From Segniliparus sp051660745 (GTDB lineage Bacteria; Actinomycetota; Actinomycetes; Mycobacteriales; Mycobacteriaceae): a stretch of DNA of 64,000 nt. The stretch is taken from NCBI RefSeq assembly GCF_051660745.1, contig NZ_JBOFQF010000038.1:1-64000 (forward strand), given 5' to 3'. Positions 42,013 through 50,185 of the stretch are shown here, one piece after another. A program made the translations under genes and the position numbers. Every line of letters starts with the position of its first letter. Within the stretch, counting starts at the first letter, position 1. The notes under the pieces were generated by a model. The model made no database searches. It was not told where the DNA came from and worked only from the letters and a program-made list of their open reading frames with translations.

Positions 42013-43560
42013 TTAATCGTTCGGTGACAATTCCTCCGCGCCGCCCGCTCGGGCCGAGGGACGGGCCAAAACCCAGTAGGCGAGCCCGGCGAGCGCGGCC
42101 CCGACGAACCAGCTGCACTGCGCGATCATATGCAGGACCGGAGCCGCCTCGGGGCCGCCCGCGAGCACGCAGGCCACCGCGACCGCCCCGCCGAAAGCCG
42201 TTGCCGCGATCGCCGTCGGGTTGAACCCCCGCGTGTACCAGTAGCTGCCGGTCTCCGACATGCTGTACAGGTCCTCCGGCACGATCCGCCTGCGCCGCAC
42301 CAAGTAGTAGTCGACGACGAGCACCCCGTAGAGCGCGCCGAGGAACGCCCCGAGGGTCTCGAGCGTGTAGTGGATGGCCGTGGGGTTCTCGATGAGCTTC
42401 CACGGCGCGATGAACACCGACGCGACCGCCGCGATCATGCCGCCGCCGAGCCAGCTGATCCGTTGCGGCCGGACATTGGAGAAGTCGAACGCGGGGGAGA
42501 CGAAGTTCGCCACGATATTGATGCCGACGGTCGCGACGAGGATGGTGAGGACGCCGACGACCATGGCCGTCGAGTTCGGGATCCGGACGACGACCCCGTT
42601 CGGATCGACCACCAGCTCCCCGAACACCGGGGCGGTGAGCGAGGCGGTGGCGACGACCAGGAGCGAGAAGAACAAGAAGTTCACCGGCAAGCCGAAGAAT
42701 CCGGACGTGCGGATCACCCGCATGGACTTGCCGTAGCGGGCGAAGTCCCCGAAGTTCAGCACCGGCCCGCCGAAGTAGGACACCACCAGCCCGACCGCCC
42801 CGACCATGGCGAACGCCGCCCCGGCCACGGTCTTCGGCTGGTCCGCCCCGCCGAGTCCGCCGTGCTCGCTGAGATTGCTGTGCTCGCTGAGATTGAAGTT
42901 CACCGCGCCCCATCCGGCCTGGTAGACCAGCCAGCCGCACAGGACGATCATGACGGCGTAGACGGCGGGGCCCGCCCAGTCGACGAACTTGCGGATGAAG
43001 TCCATCCCGTGCCAGAAGATCAGGGCCTGGGCGGTCCAGACCCCCATGAACGTCGCCCAGCCGAGGGCGGAGAGCCCGAGGAAGCCGTGCGCCCCGGCTT
43101 CGGCGTAGGGGACCAGGCTGGGGAACAGCTTGACCAGGACCAGCGTCACCGCGTTCGCGGCGAGGTAGGTCTGCATCCCGTACCAGGCCACCGCGTTGAT
43201 CCCGCGCAAAATGGCCGGGATGTTCGCGCCGAGCACGCCGAAGGAGAGCCTGCAGACCACGGGGTAGGGCGCTCCGGTGCGCTGGCTGGGCTCGGCGACG
43301 AGGTTCGCGAGGGCGTAGGAGAGCGCGACCGCCACGATCAGGGCGACGAACACCTGCCAGCCCGCCAGCCCGAGCGCGAACAGGCTGCCCGCCGTGGTGT
43401 ACCCGGCGACGCTGTGGATGTCGGTCATCCAGAACGCGACGAAGTTGTACACCCCCCAGTTCTGCTGCTCGACAGGGGCCAAGTCCTTGTTCGAGAGCCG
43501 GGGGTCCCGCCGAGCGGCGGCGGCAGGGGCGGCGGACTCTTCGCCGAGCACAGCAGTCAT
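42013..43560 (-). CDS. NCS1-family nucleobase/allantoin permease
   Basis: 515 residues with 12 predicted membrane helices. The NCS1 blocks are NKDLAPVEQQNWGVYNFVAFWMTD, PVVCRLSFGVLGANIPAILRGINAVAWYG and GFNPTAIAATAFGG. It imports uracil, purine bases or allantoin with H+ or Na+. The closest logic is a purine-catabolism role with the urate hydroxylase at 9336. ATG 43560 has TAGCTT six bases upstream (leaderless). A short internal tandem duplication (NLSEHS-NLSEHG) lies in one loop. Confidence 0.9.
   Translation of the reverse strand: MTAVLGEESAAPAAAARRDPRLSNKDLAPVEQQNWGVYNFVAFWMTDIHSVAGYTTAGSLFALGLAGWQVFVALIVAVALSYALANLVAEPSQRTGAPYPVVCRLSFGVLGANIPAILRGINAVAWYGMQTYLAANAVTLVLVKLFPSLVPYAEAGAHGFLGLSALGWATFMGVWTAQALIFWHGMDFIRKFVDWAGPAVYAVMIVLCGWLVYQAGWGAVNFNLSEHSNLSEHGGLGGADQPKTVAGAAFAMVGAVGLVVSYFGGPVLNFGDFARYGKSMRVIRTSGFFGLPVNFLFFSLLVVATASLTAPVFGELVVDPNGVVVRIPNSTAMVVGVLTILVATVGINIVANFVSPAFDFSNVRPQRISWLGGGMIAAVASVFIAPWKLIENPTAIHYTLETLGAFLGALYGVLVVDYYLVRRRRIVPEDLYSMSETGSYWYTRGFNPTAIAATAFGGAVAVACVLAGGPEAAPVLHMIAQCSWFVGAALAGLAYWVLARPSARAGGAEELSPND
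42862..42897. repeat. 18-bp in-frame tandem duplication in the NCS1 permease
   Basis: Two 18-bp units (42862-42879, 42880-42897) share GTGCTCGCTGAGATT and encode NLSEHS and NLSEHG in a predicted loop. The frame is kept. It looks like a slipped-strand event. Confidence 0.9.
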
Positions 43561-43687
43561 CCACAGAAGCTAACGGACCGATATTGCCCCTATGTTGCCG
43601 AGGTGAAACGCGGGCCGCGCGAAGGGCGCTCGTGCTCGGCTTCCGCGCCAGAAGGGCCGAAAACGGCTTCTCTGATAGTTTGAGCGC

Positions 43688-44218
43688 GTGAAACGCCAGG
43701 ACTGGATCGCCGATCCGGGCCATGCGCGTTGGCTCAGCGACAGCGAGTCGCAGACGTGGCAGGCCATGGTCAAGATGATCGACATCTTGTTCTCCCGGAT
43801 CGGCCGCGAGCTCGCGGTGGAGTCGGGGCTTTCCTTCGTGGACTACCAGATCCTCATCACTTTGGTGGACGTCGAAGGCGAGCAGACGACGATGACCGCA
43901 TTGGCGGCTTCGCTCGGATGGTCGAGGAGCAGGGTCTCGCACCAGGTGCGGCGCATGGAGGCGCGAGGGCTCGTGGAGCGCGCGCCGGGCGAGGCCGACC
44001 GCCGCAACTCCATCGTGCGCCTGGGCCCGGCGGGGCTGCGGCGGCTGCGAGCCGCTGCTCCGGGCCAGGCCGAGCGGGTTCGGCGGCACTTTTTCGACCA
44101 GCTCGCGCCGGAGCAGCTCGCCGCGCTGGCCGAAGCGCACCGGTCGTTGCTCGATTATTTGGCAGGCTCCGAGGATTTCCCCGATCTCCCGGCGCCCTCG
44201 CAGCCCGAGGGCGATTGA
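43688..44218 (+). CDS. MarR-family transcriptional regulator
   Basis: 176 residues with the winged helix: FVDYQILITLVDVEGEQTTMTALAASLGWSRSRVSHQVRRMEARGLVERAPGEADRRNSIVRLGPAG. The last part is the MarR wing. GTG 43688 lies six bases after TAGTTT. It converges on an atypical SDR gene whose promoter carries two palindromes, so that promoter is a plausible target; the NCS1 permease diverges from it at 43560. Ligand unknown. Confidence 0.87.
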   Translation: MKRQDWIADPGHARWLSDSESQTWQAMVKMIDILFSRIGRELAVESGLSFVDYQILITLVDVEGEQTTMTALAASLGWSRSRVSHQVRRMEARGLVERAPGEADRRNSIVRLGPAGLRRLRAAAPGQAERVRRHFFDQLAPEQLAALAEAHRSLLDYLAGSEDFPDLPAPSQPEGD

Positions 44219-44231
44219 GGGGCGCCTGCCC

Positions 44232-44945
44232 CTAGCTCGGGCGACTCGGCTCGGACGACGGCCTGGCGATGGCGGCGACGATTTGTTCCGCCGCGGCCAT
44301 GCCGGCGCCCCCTGCCGGGGGCGCGACGGACAGGATCCGCACCGCTCCGCTCTTGCGGAGCCCCGCCTCCATGCGCAGCTCGGTCGCCACGACGCGGGAG
44401 AGCAAGTGCAGCCCGGCCGCGGGCGCCCGGTTTCCCGCGCCGCCGCGTTCCGGAGCGGGCTCCTCCTCGAAGCCCGTGCCGTCCATGCCCGAGGTGACAT
44501 TGACGACCATCGCCGAGCACGAGCGCCGCAAGAGCGGCAGCGCGTGCTGGGCCGCCAGCCAGGGGCCGACAAAATTCACGTCGAGGCAGGCGCGCGTCAT
44601 GTCCTTGTCGAGGCCGAGGGCGGGATTTCCCCGGTGGGGGGCGATGTCCGCGATGTTGATCAAGACGTCGATCCTGCCTTCCCTCCTGCCGACCTCGGCG
44701 ACGGCTTCGGCGATGGACTCGTCGTCGGCGATGTCGAGGGCGATGGCCGTGATATTCCGGCACCGCGTGCGGAGCATGCCGACGAGCTGGTCGAACTCCT
44801 CGGGCTTTCTGGTTCCGAGCCAGACGCGCGCGCCCTTCCCCGCGAGCAGCTCGCCCAGCTCCCGCCCGACTCGCTGGCCCGCCCCGGTGATCAGCACGGT
44901 TTTGTCGAGCCAGAGATACGGGGCGTGCGATTGCGGGTGCGCCAT
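44232..44945 (-). CDS. Atypical SDR-fold protein lacking the YxxxK pair
   Basis: 237 residues. The nucleotide motif GAGQRVGRELGELL and RIDVLINIADIAP (where NNAG would be) show a Rossmann SDR. At the site of Tyr-X3-Lys the sequence is GLHLLSRVVATEL, with neither Tyr nor Lys, and the Ser position is in VTSGMDG. It may bind NAD(P) without the usual catalysis, or use another mechanism. A strong promoter with two palindromic operators lies directly upstream (45025-45092). Confidence 0.75.
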   Translation of the reverse strand: MAHPQSHAPYLWLDKTVLITGAGQRVGRELGELLAGKGARVWLGTRKPEEFDQLVGMLRTRCRNITAIALDIADDESIAEAVAEVGRREGRIDVLINIADIAPHRGNPALGLDKDMTRACLDVNFVGPWLAAQHALPLLRRSCSAMVVNVTSGMDGTGFEEEPAPERGGAGNRAPAAGLHLLSRVVATELRMEAGLRKSGAVRILSVAPPAGGAGMAAAEQIVAAIARPSSEPSRPS

Positions 44946-45024
44946 GGCGACCTTCCTTTTCTCCTCGTCAGGGCGTGGGCGCGCCAGTCCGCGTCGGCGG
45001 CCTCGGCCGCCGCACGGCGGTTGC

Positions 45025-45092
45025 GTGACACGTCAATAATTGATGTGTCACTCAATTTAGCGGGCGAAAGCCCAAGAGTCAATAGAATTGAC
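45025..45092 (-). promoter_or_regulatory. Promoter with two palindromic operators for the atypical SDR gene
   Basis: On the minus strand TTGACT (45077-45082) and TAAATT (45054-45059) are spaced by 17 bp, a good sigma-70-type promoter. A 27-bp near-perfect palindrome (45025-45051; arms GTGACACGTCAAT and ATTGATGTGTCAC) covers the start site. A perfect GTCAAT-N3-ATTGAC palindrome (45078-45092) covers the -35. This is a classic repressor arrangement, probably for a TetR or MarR protein. Confidence 0.8.
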
Positions 45093-45185
45093 ATATTGGC
45101 GAATCCGCGCCTCTCGGCGCGCGGGCCCCGTGTCGTCGGCCGTATGACTTGTCAGATGCGCCAAGATGCACAAAGATAACTTCCT

Positions 45186-45635
45186 ATGAGCACTGAATCC
45201 GCAGATCCCGCAGCGAACCCGATCGCGCCCGCCGCGCCTGCAGGCCCGGCGGCCCCCGTCTCGCTCGGCCCGGACTCGCCGAAGAACGCGCCGGTCCCGG
45301 CTGCGGACTCTGCGCCGCCCGCCATCGCGGAGAGCAAGGGCAAGCCTGGGAAGAAGGGCAAGGGCACCGAGCACCTCGACGCGGTCAAGCACACCCGCAC
45401 CGGGGCGGCCTGGACCGGCATCATCCTCGGCACGCTGCTGTTGATCGTGCTGTTGATCTTCATCGTGCAGAACCAGGAGCCGACCAAAGTCGTCTTCCTC
45501 TCCTGGGACGTCTCGCTGCCGCTCGGCGTGCTCCTGCTCGCCGCCGCGATCATCGGCGTCCTCGGCACCGCGCTCGTCGGCGCGGCCCGCATGTTCCAGG
45601 TGTGGCGCGCGGCGCGCAAGAGCCACAAGGCGTAA
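45186..45635 (+). CDS. LapA-domain (DUF1049) membrane protein
   Basis: 149 residues. A Pro/Ala-rich cytoplasmic N-terminus (about 1-75) is followed by a hairpin of two membrane helices, WTGIILGTLLLIVLLIFIVQN and LPLGVLLLAAAIIGVLGTAL, with the QNQEPTKVVFLSWD loop that defines the lipopolysaccharide-assembly-protein-A domain. It ends in a basic tail (WRAARKSHKA). The role in actinobacteria is unclear. The hydrolase gene starts three bases after the stop, so they are likely co-expressed. Confidence 0.82.
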   Translation: MSTESADPAANPIAPAAPAGPAAPVSLGPDSPKNAPVPAADSAPPAIAESKGKPGKKGKGTEHLDAVKHTRTGAAWTGIILGTLLLIVLLIFIVQNQEPTKVVFLSWDVSLPLGVLLLAAAIIGVLGTALVGAARMFQVWRAARKSHKA

Positions 45636-45638
45636 CGA

Positions 45639-46583
45639 GTGACCGCAGCCTCGGAGGCCGCCCGGCGCCGGAGCGGTTTCGCGCGCAACGAATCTCCCGG
45701 CAAGCCGCCGGTCGAGCTGTGCTACGAGGAATTCGGCTCGGCGCAGGACCCGACCGTGCTGCTCGTCATGGGCCTCGGCGCGCAGATGCTGCTGTGGCCG
45801 AGCGGGTTCTGCGAGCAGCTCGCGGGGCGAGGGTTCCATGTGGTCCGGTTCGACAACCGCGACGTCGGGCTCTCCACCAAGCTGGACGGCCTCCAGCCCG
45901 CGCGCACGCTGCCGGTCCGCGCCGTCCGCTACTTCTTCGGCCTGCCCAGCGCCAAACCCTACGGCCTGCGCGACATGGCGGGCGACGCCGTCGCGGTGCT
46001 CGACTGCCTCGGGGTCGAGCGCGCCCACGTCGTCGGCGCCTCGATGGGCGGGATGATCGGCCAGATCCTCGCCGCCGAGCACCCCGAGCGGGTGCGCAGC
46101 CTCGGCCTCTTCTTCACCTGCGCGAACGAGCGGTTCGTCGTCCCGATCCGGGCCCGCCTGCTCGCGGGCCTCGCCGAGAAGCGGCCGAAGTCCCCGACCA
46201 AGGAGCAGGAGGCCGTCCGGTTCGTCCGGGGCTACGAGCGGATCGCCGGGCGCGACTACCCCGCCGAGACCGAATGGCTGCGCGCGGAGTTCGACGCCAT
46301 GTGGGACCGCTACCCGGACGGCGAAGGGCCCCTGCGCCAGTTCGACGCGATCCTCGGCACCGGCAGCCTCGCGGCCTCCGCCGCCGCCATCGACCGGCCC
46401 GTGGTGATCGTCCACGGGACCGACGACCCGCTGGTGCGCGTCTCCTGCGGGAAATCCCTCGCCCGGCTGATCCCGGGGGCCAAGCTCAACGTGGTCGAGG
46501 GCATGGGGCACACCTTGCCGTTCGGGCTGTGGGACTTCTTCGTCGAGGAGCTGACGGCGAACTTCGCGAGGGCGCGGGCATAA
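45639..46583 (+). CDS. Alpha/beta hydrolase (copy 1 of tandem pair)
   Basis: 314 residues. The nucleophile elbow GASMGGM holds the Ser, the oxyanion region is VLLVMGLGAQML, the acid is in VHGTDDPLV and the His is in VEGMGHTLP. FHVVRFDNRDVGLSTK is the typical strand-helix. It hydrolyses esters or similar bonds. GTG start three bases after the LapA-like gene. A paralogue follows at once (46592). Confidence 0.87.
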   Translation: MTAASEAARRRSGFARNESPGKPPVELCYEEFGSAQDPTVLLVMGLGAQMLLWPSGFCEQLAGRGFHVVRFDNRDVGLSTKLDGLQPARTLPVRAVRYFFGLPSAKPYGLRDMAGDAVAVLDCLGVERAHVVGASMGGMIGQILAAEHPERVRSLGLFFTCANERFVVPIRARLLAGLAEKRPKSPTKEQEAVRFVRGYERIAGRDYPAETEWLRAEFDAMWDRYPDGEGPLRQFDAILGTGSLAASAAAIDRPVVIVHGTDDPLVRVSCGKSLARLIPGAKLNVVEGMGHTLPFGLWDFFVEELTANFARARA

Positions 46584-46591
46584 TTGCGGGC

Positions 46592-47542
46592 ATGACGTCT
46601 GACACATCGCCGACCGTCCCCCGCCGCGCCGGTTTCGCCCGAAGCGATCGGGCGCGCGGCGGCCCCGTCGAGCTGTGCTACGAGGAGTTCGGCTCCGAGT
46701 CCGACCCCGCCGTCCTGCTCGTCATGGGGTGGAGCACGCAGATGCTCGGCTGGCCCGCCGCCTTCTGCGAGCGGATCGCGGAGGCGGGGCACCGGGTGGT
46801 CCGGTTCGACAACCGGGACATCGGCCAGTCCACCAAGTTCTGGGGCAAGCGGCCGAGGCCGCTGCTGCCCAGCGTGCTGCGGGCCTTCGTCGGGGCGAAC
46901 GGGAGCGCCCCGAACTACGACCTCACCGACCTCGCGCAGGACGCGACCGCCGTGCTCGACCACCTCGGGATCGATCGGGCGCACGTGGTCGGAGCCTCGA
47001 TGGGCGGGATGATCGGCCAGATCCTCGCCGCCGACCACGCCGACCGGGTGCTCAGCTTCGGGGCGATCTTCACCTCGCCGCTGCGGAATTTCGTCCTGCC
47101 CGCCACATTGCGGGGCCTGCCGGTCCTGTTGGCCCCGCCGCCCGCCAACGAGACGAGGGAGCAGTCGGTCGAGCGCCTGGTCGCGACCTACCGGACCCTC
47201 ACCGGGAAAATCCCGATGGACGAGGCCGTGCTGCGCGAAGAGCTCGGGGCGATGCTCGACCGGGGCAAAGGCGACGCGGGCGGCGCGGCGCGGCAGCTCG
47301 ACGGCGTCCTCGGCACCGGCAGCCTCGTCGGGCGCGCGCGGCGGATCGCCCGCCCCACCGTGGTGATCCACGGCGACTCCGACCCCCTCATCCGCCCCGC
47401 CTGCGGCAAAGACCTCGCCAAGACGATCCCCGGCGCGCGCCTGAAGATCGTGCCCGGCATGGGCCACACCCTGCCGGAGCAAGTGTGGGACCTGGTGATC
47501 GGGGAGCTGACCTCGAACTTCGCCCGTGCCGCCTCGTCGTGA
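46592..47542 (+). CDS. Alpha/beta hydrolase (copy 2 of tandem pair)
   Basis: 316 residues, collinear with copy 1. VLLVMGWSTQML, FDNRDIGQSTKF, the elbow GASMGGMIGQILAADH, IHGDSDPLIRP and VPGMGHTLPEQV keep the Ser-Asp-His triad. It starts eight bases after copy 1 ends. The two copies differ mainly in the cap (about 190-260), so substrate range probably differs. Substrate unknown. Confidence 0.87.
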   Translation: MTSDTSPTVPRRAGFARSDRARGGPVELCYEEFGSESDPAVLLVMGWSTQMLGWPAAFCERIAEAGHRVVRFDNRDIGQSTKFWGKRPRPLLPSVLRAFVGANGSAPNYDLTDLAQDATAVLDHLGIDRAHVVGASMGGMIGQILAADHADRVLSFGAIFTSPLRNFVLPATLRGLPVLLAPPPANETREQSVERLVATYRTLTGKIPMDEAVLREELGAMLDRGKGDAGGAARQLDGVLGTGSLVGRARRIARPTVVIHGDSDPLIRPACGKDLAKTIPGARLKIVPGMGHTLPEQVWDLVIGELTSNFARAASS

Positions 47543-47584
47543 CGAGGCCGCGGTCCGAGGCGGGCCTGCCAGAACACGGAATAT

Positions 47585-47604
47585 ACTATTTACTATAGAA
47601 TAGT
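47585..47604 (+). promoter_or_regulatory. Inverted repeat in an AT-rich promoter
   Basis: ACTATT-N8-AATAGT (47585-47604) lies in the only AT-rich stretch between the hydrolase and the Ddn-like gene. It contains several -10-like hexamers (TATACT, TATAGA). It looks like a promoter with an operator for the gene at 47652. Confidence 0.5.
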
Positions 47605-47651
47605 GCCGTGGCAGCGCCAAGGAGGCGCTCGGCAGAGAAAGGCGTTTCGCA

Positions 47652-48095
47652 ATGGCAGAGCACACCGCGAAGGATCTGCGGAAGTTCCGCGTCATCCGGG
47701 CCGTCGGCCGGTACGCGCTGAACCCGTCCGTGAGGTTCTTCGCCAAACTGGGCTTGGTGCCCACGAACCAGGTCGCCGAATTAGAGACAGTCGGACGCAA
47801 AACCGGCGAGCTGCGGCGCGTGCCGGTGTCGCCGATCTTCGACGAGTCCGGGGCCTGGGTCATCTGCGGGCACGGCACCCTCTCCGGATGGGGCGCCAAT
47901 ATCGCGGCCAACCCGAACGTCCGCATCCAGCAAGGAAAGCGGTGGCGCGACGGCGTCGCCTCGTTCGTGCCCGACGACGACGTCCGCGCCCGCGTCCGCC
48001 AAGCCTCCACCTCCGGGCCTTGGATCGCCGCACAAGGGACCGCCCCGGTGACCGTGCGCATCGACTTCGTCGAAGCCCGGCCGCCCCGGAGCTAG
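47652..48095 (+). CDS. Ddn-like nitroreductase/quinone reductase family protein
   Basis: 147 residues. The family core is VAELETVGRKTGELRRVPVSPIFDESGAWVICGHGTLSGWGANIAANPNVRIQQG, the short split-barrel that binds F420 (or FMN). It lacks the extended N-terminal helix of the protein at 32059, so the two are not equivalent. GAGAAAGGC lies about 12 bases before ATG 47652. Likely an F420H2-dependent reductase, substrate unknown. Confidence 0.82.
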   Translation: MAEHTAKDLRKFRVIRAVGRYALNPSVRFFAKLGLVPTNQVAELETVGRKTGELRRVPVSPIFDESGAWVICGHGTLSGWGANIAANPNVRIQQGKRWRDGVASFVPDDDVRARVRQASTSGPWIAAQGTAPVTVRIDFVEARPPRS

Positions 48096-48151
48096 CCCGC
48101 CGCCAGATCGCCCGCACATCCGAAGAGTGGTTTCGGCGCTAGGCTTTACTC

Positions 48152-49252
48152 GTGCGCTTCCAAGTCCTCGATATCGTCTTCAACCCCCCGAGCCCGGTCA
48201 CGGGCGAGACGGTGCCGCCAGCGGACCGGCTGAACCGGGTCGTCGAGACCGCCGTCCTCGCCGAGCGGCTCGGCTTCGACTCGTTCGCGGTGGGGGAGCG
48301 CCACGCGGGCGAGGTGCTCTCGTCCTCGCCCGCCGTCATCCTCGGCGCGATCGCGGCCTCCACCAGCCGGATCCTCCTCTCCACCGGGGTCACCGTGCTC
48401 TCCCTGCACGACCCGGTCCGCGTGGCGGAAGACTACTGCACCATCGACAACCTGAGCCGGGGCCGGTTGGAGATCGTCATCGGCAAAGGCAACGAAGTCC
48501 TGCAATACCCGTTGGCGGGCAAGGACATCGACAAGCAGTACGAGTACCTGCAAGAGAACTACGAGCTCCTGCGCAGGCTCCTGCGCGAAGAGCACGTCGA
48601 CTGGGAGGGCAAGCACCGGGCGAAGCTCGAAGGCGCGACCACGCTGCCCCGGCCCTACGACGGGCCGTTCCGGATCTGGCACGGCTCCGCCACCTCCGCG
48701 TTCGCGGTCGAACTCGCCGCGAAATGGGGCGACCCCATCGTGACGGCCAACGCGCTGCAGCCGAGGGAGAACTACAAAACGCTCATCGACAAGTACCGGG
48801 AGCTCTACGACGAAGCCGGGCACGACCCCGAGGCGCAGTACGTCGGCTCCGGCTCGGGCGGGCTGTTCCTCGCGGACACCACCGAAGCCGCCGTCGAGCA
48901 ATACCGGCCGTTCTACGAGGGCCAGGTCGCCCAGGCGCTCAAACGCCAAGGCGGGCAGCGCGTGCTCGGCAAGACCCTGGACTTCGAGACCATCGAGGAC
49001 GCCGTGGCGCGCGGCCCAGCGCTCGTCGGCTCGCCAGAGCGGGTCGCCGAGAAGATCCTCGACTACCACGAGAGCTTCGGACACGTCCTGCAATCCGTGT
49101 CGATCAACCACGTGCTCGACGTCGAGCAGCAGAACGACGTGCTGCGCCGGTTCGCGGAAGAAGTCATCCCCCTCGTCAAACGCGAGGTGACGACCACGCT
49201 CTGGGGCCCGCAGGACAAGGGCCGCGCGAAAGGCTTGGCCGCGAAGGGCTAG
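48152..49252 (+). CDS. LLM-class flavin-dependent oxidoreductase
   Basis: 366 residues, a full-length luciferase-like monooxygenase. FDSFAVGERHAGEVLSSSPAVILGAIAASTSRILLSTGVTVLSLHDPVRVAEDY is the FMN/F420 barrel core. NLSRGRLEIVIGKGN follows, and ALVGSPERVAEKILDYHE is near the end. GTG 48152 lies six bases after TAGGCT (leaderless). Unrelated in detail to the partial LLM gene at the window start. Substrate unknown. Confidence 0.88.
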   Translation: MRFQVLDIVFNPPSPVTGETVPPADRLNRVVETAVLAERLGFDSFAVGERHAGEVLSSSPAVILGAIAASTSRILLSTGVTVLSLHDPVRVAEDYCTIDNLSRGRLEIVIGKGNEVLQYPLAGKDIDKQYEYLQENYELLRRLLREEHVDWEGKHRAKLEGATTLPRPYDGPFRIWHGSATSAFAVELAAKWGDPIVTANALQPRENYKTLIDKYRELYDEAGHDPEAQYVGSGSGGLFLADTTEAAVEQYRPFYEGQVAQALKRQGGQRVLGKTLDFETIEDAVARGPALVGSPERVAEKILDYHESFGHVLQSVSINHVLDVEQQNDVLRRFAEEVIPLVKREVTTTLWGPQDKGRAKGLAAKG

Positions 49253-49258
49253 CCGAAG

Positions 49259-50161
49259 TCAGGAGACCTCGGACGCGGGCGCGGCCCAGGTGTTGCACGC
49301 GGAGGGCCGCCCGCCCGAGTCGACGCCCTTGCGGAACCAGTCGAGTTGGTGCTGGCCAGTGGGGGTGTCCCCGTTTTCAGGGGAAGACGACGTGTTGGCT
49401 ACGACATTGTTTTGGTTGTTGTAAACGGAATGAAAGAATTCTTGCTCATCTGGATTGTGTCCGGTTTGAGCGCCGACATACACTCCGCTCAGGCACCAGG
49501 CGCTTAAGTTGTGGCGGCGGTAGATCTCGTGCCCTTGTGAAGACTGGGGGCCTGTTTTGTCCGCGAGGTTGTTCATGATTTCCTCTTCGCCGAGGGCGTC
49601 GAGCAGCCAGTAGCTATAGGTGGACACCACCTCGACGAGGGCCCAGGTTGTATCGAGAGAATTAGAATCAGCATAGTAGGAAGTGTTGCTTATCTGGAAG
49701 GTGAGTCCTTGCTGTGAACATTCAGCAGATGCTTCGCTCAAGCCTTTTTCGCATGCTGTGTCGTATGCGGTCTTGTCTGTGTATCTGATGTTCGGGTGCT
49801 GAGGAGAAGGGCTTGACCCAGTGGCCTTGAGCGGTTCTTGCCACGCATGATTGAGGCATTCGACTTCTTCTTTGATGTACCGCTTCAAAGATTGCTCTCG
49901 CTCTTTCGCGTCCGCGAAGTCGAATACGCAGTCTTGCTGCTCCATGCTCGTGGCGACGTCCTTGAAAAGGGGAAGGCTCTTGAGTGCTTCGACCGTGGTC
50001 TGGCTGGTATTGCCATGGGTAGTGGAGTTGCTGTCTTGGCTGGATGCCGTGCTGCCGCCCCGCTTTATCTCACGCGCTTTTTCGAGCAAGGAGCAGCTTG
50101 TGAGCGCGGAAGCCAACGTCAGCCAGACGATCAAGATTTTCCCTGCAAGTGTGATGCGCAT
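49259..50161 (-). CDS. Putative lipoprotein, degenerate zinc-metallopeptidase-like
   Basis: 300 residues. The lipoprotein signal is ILIVWLTLASALTSC. The domain follows the layout of the neutral zinc metallopeptidase family: ECLNHAWQEPLKATG, a Cys pair (YDTACEKG, AECSQQG), and a late EIYRRHNLSAWCLSGVY. Where the HEXXH helix should be, the sequence is VVSTYSYWLLDALG, with no metal ligands, so it is probably inactive as a protease. TACGAT lies seven bases before ATG 50161. It closes a cluster of ESX-substrate-like genes. Confidence 0.55.
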   Translation of the reverse strand: MRITLAGKILIVWLTLASALTSCSLLEKAREIKRGGSTASSQDSNSTTHGNTSQTTVEALKSLPLFKDVATSMEQQDCVFDFADAKEREQSLKRYIKEEVECLNHAWQEPLKATGSSPSPQHPNIRYTDKTAYDTACEKGLSEASAECSQQGLTFQISNTSYYADSNSLDTTWALVEVVSTYSYWLLDALGEEEIMNNLADKTGPQSSQGHEIYRRHNLSAWCLSGVYVGAQTGHNPDEQEFFHSVYNNQNNVVANTSSSPENGDTPTGQHQLDWFRKGVDSGGRPSACNTWAAPASEVS

Positions 50162-50185
50162 AGTGCAAATCGTACCGTGGCGGTT

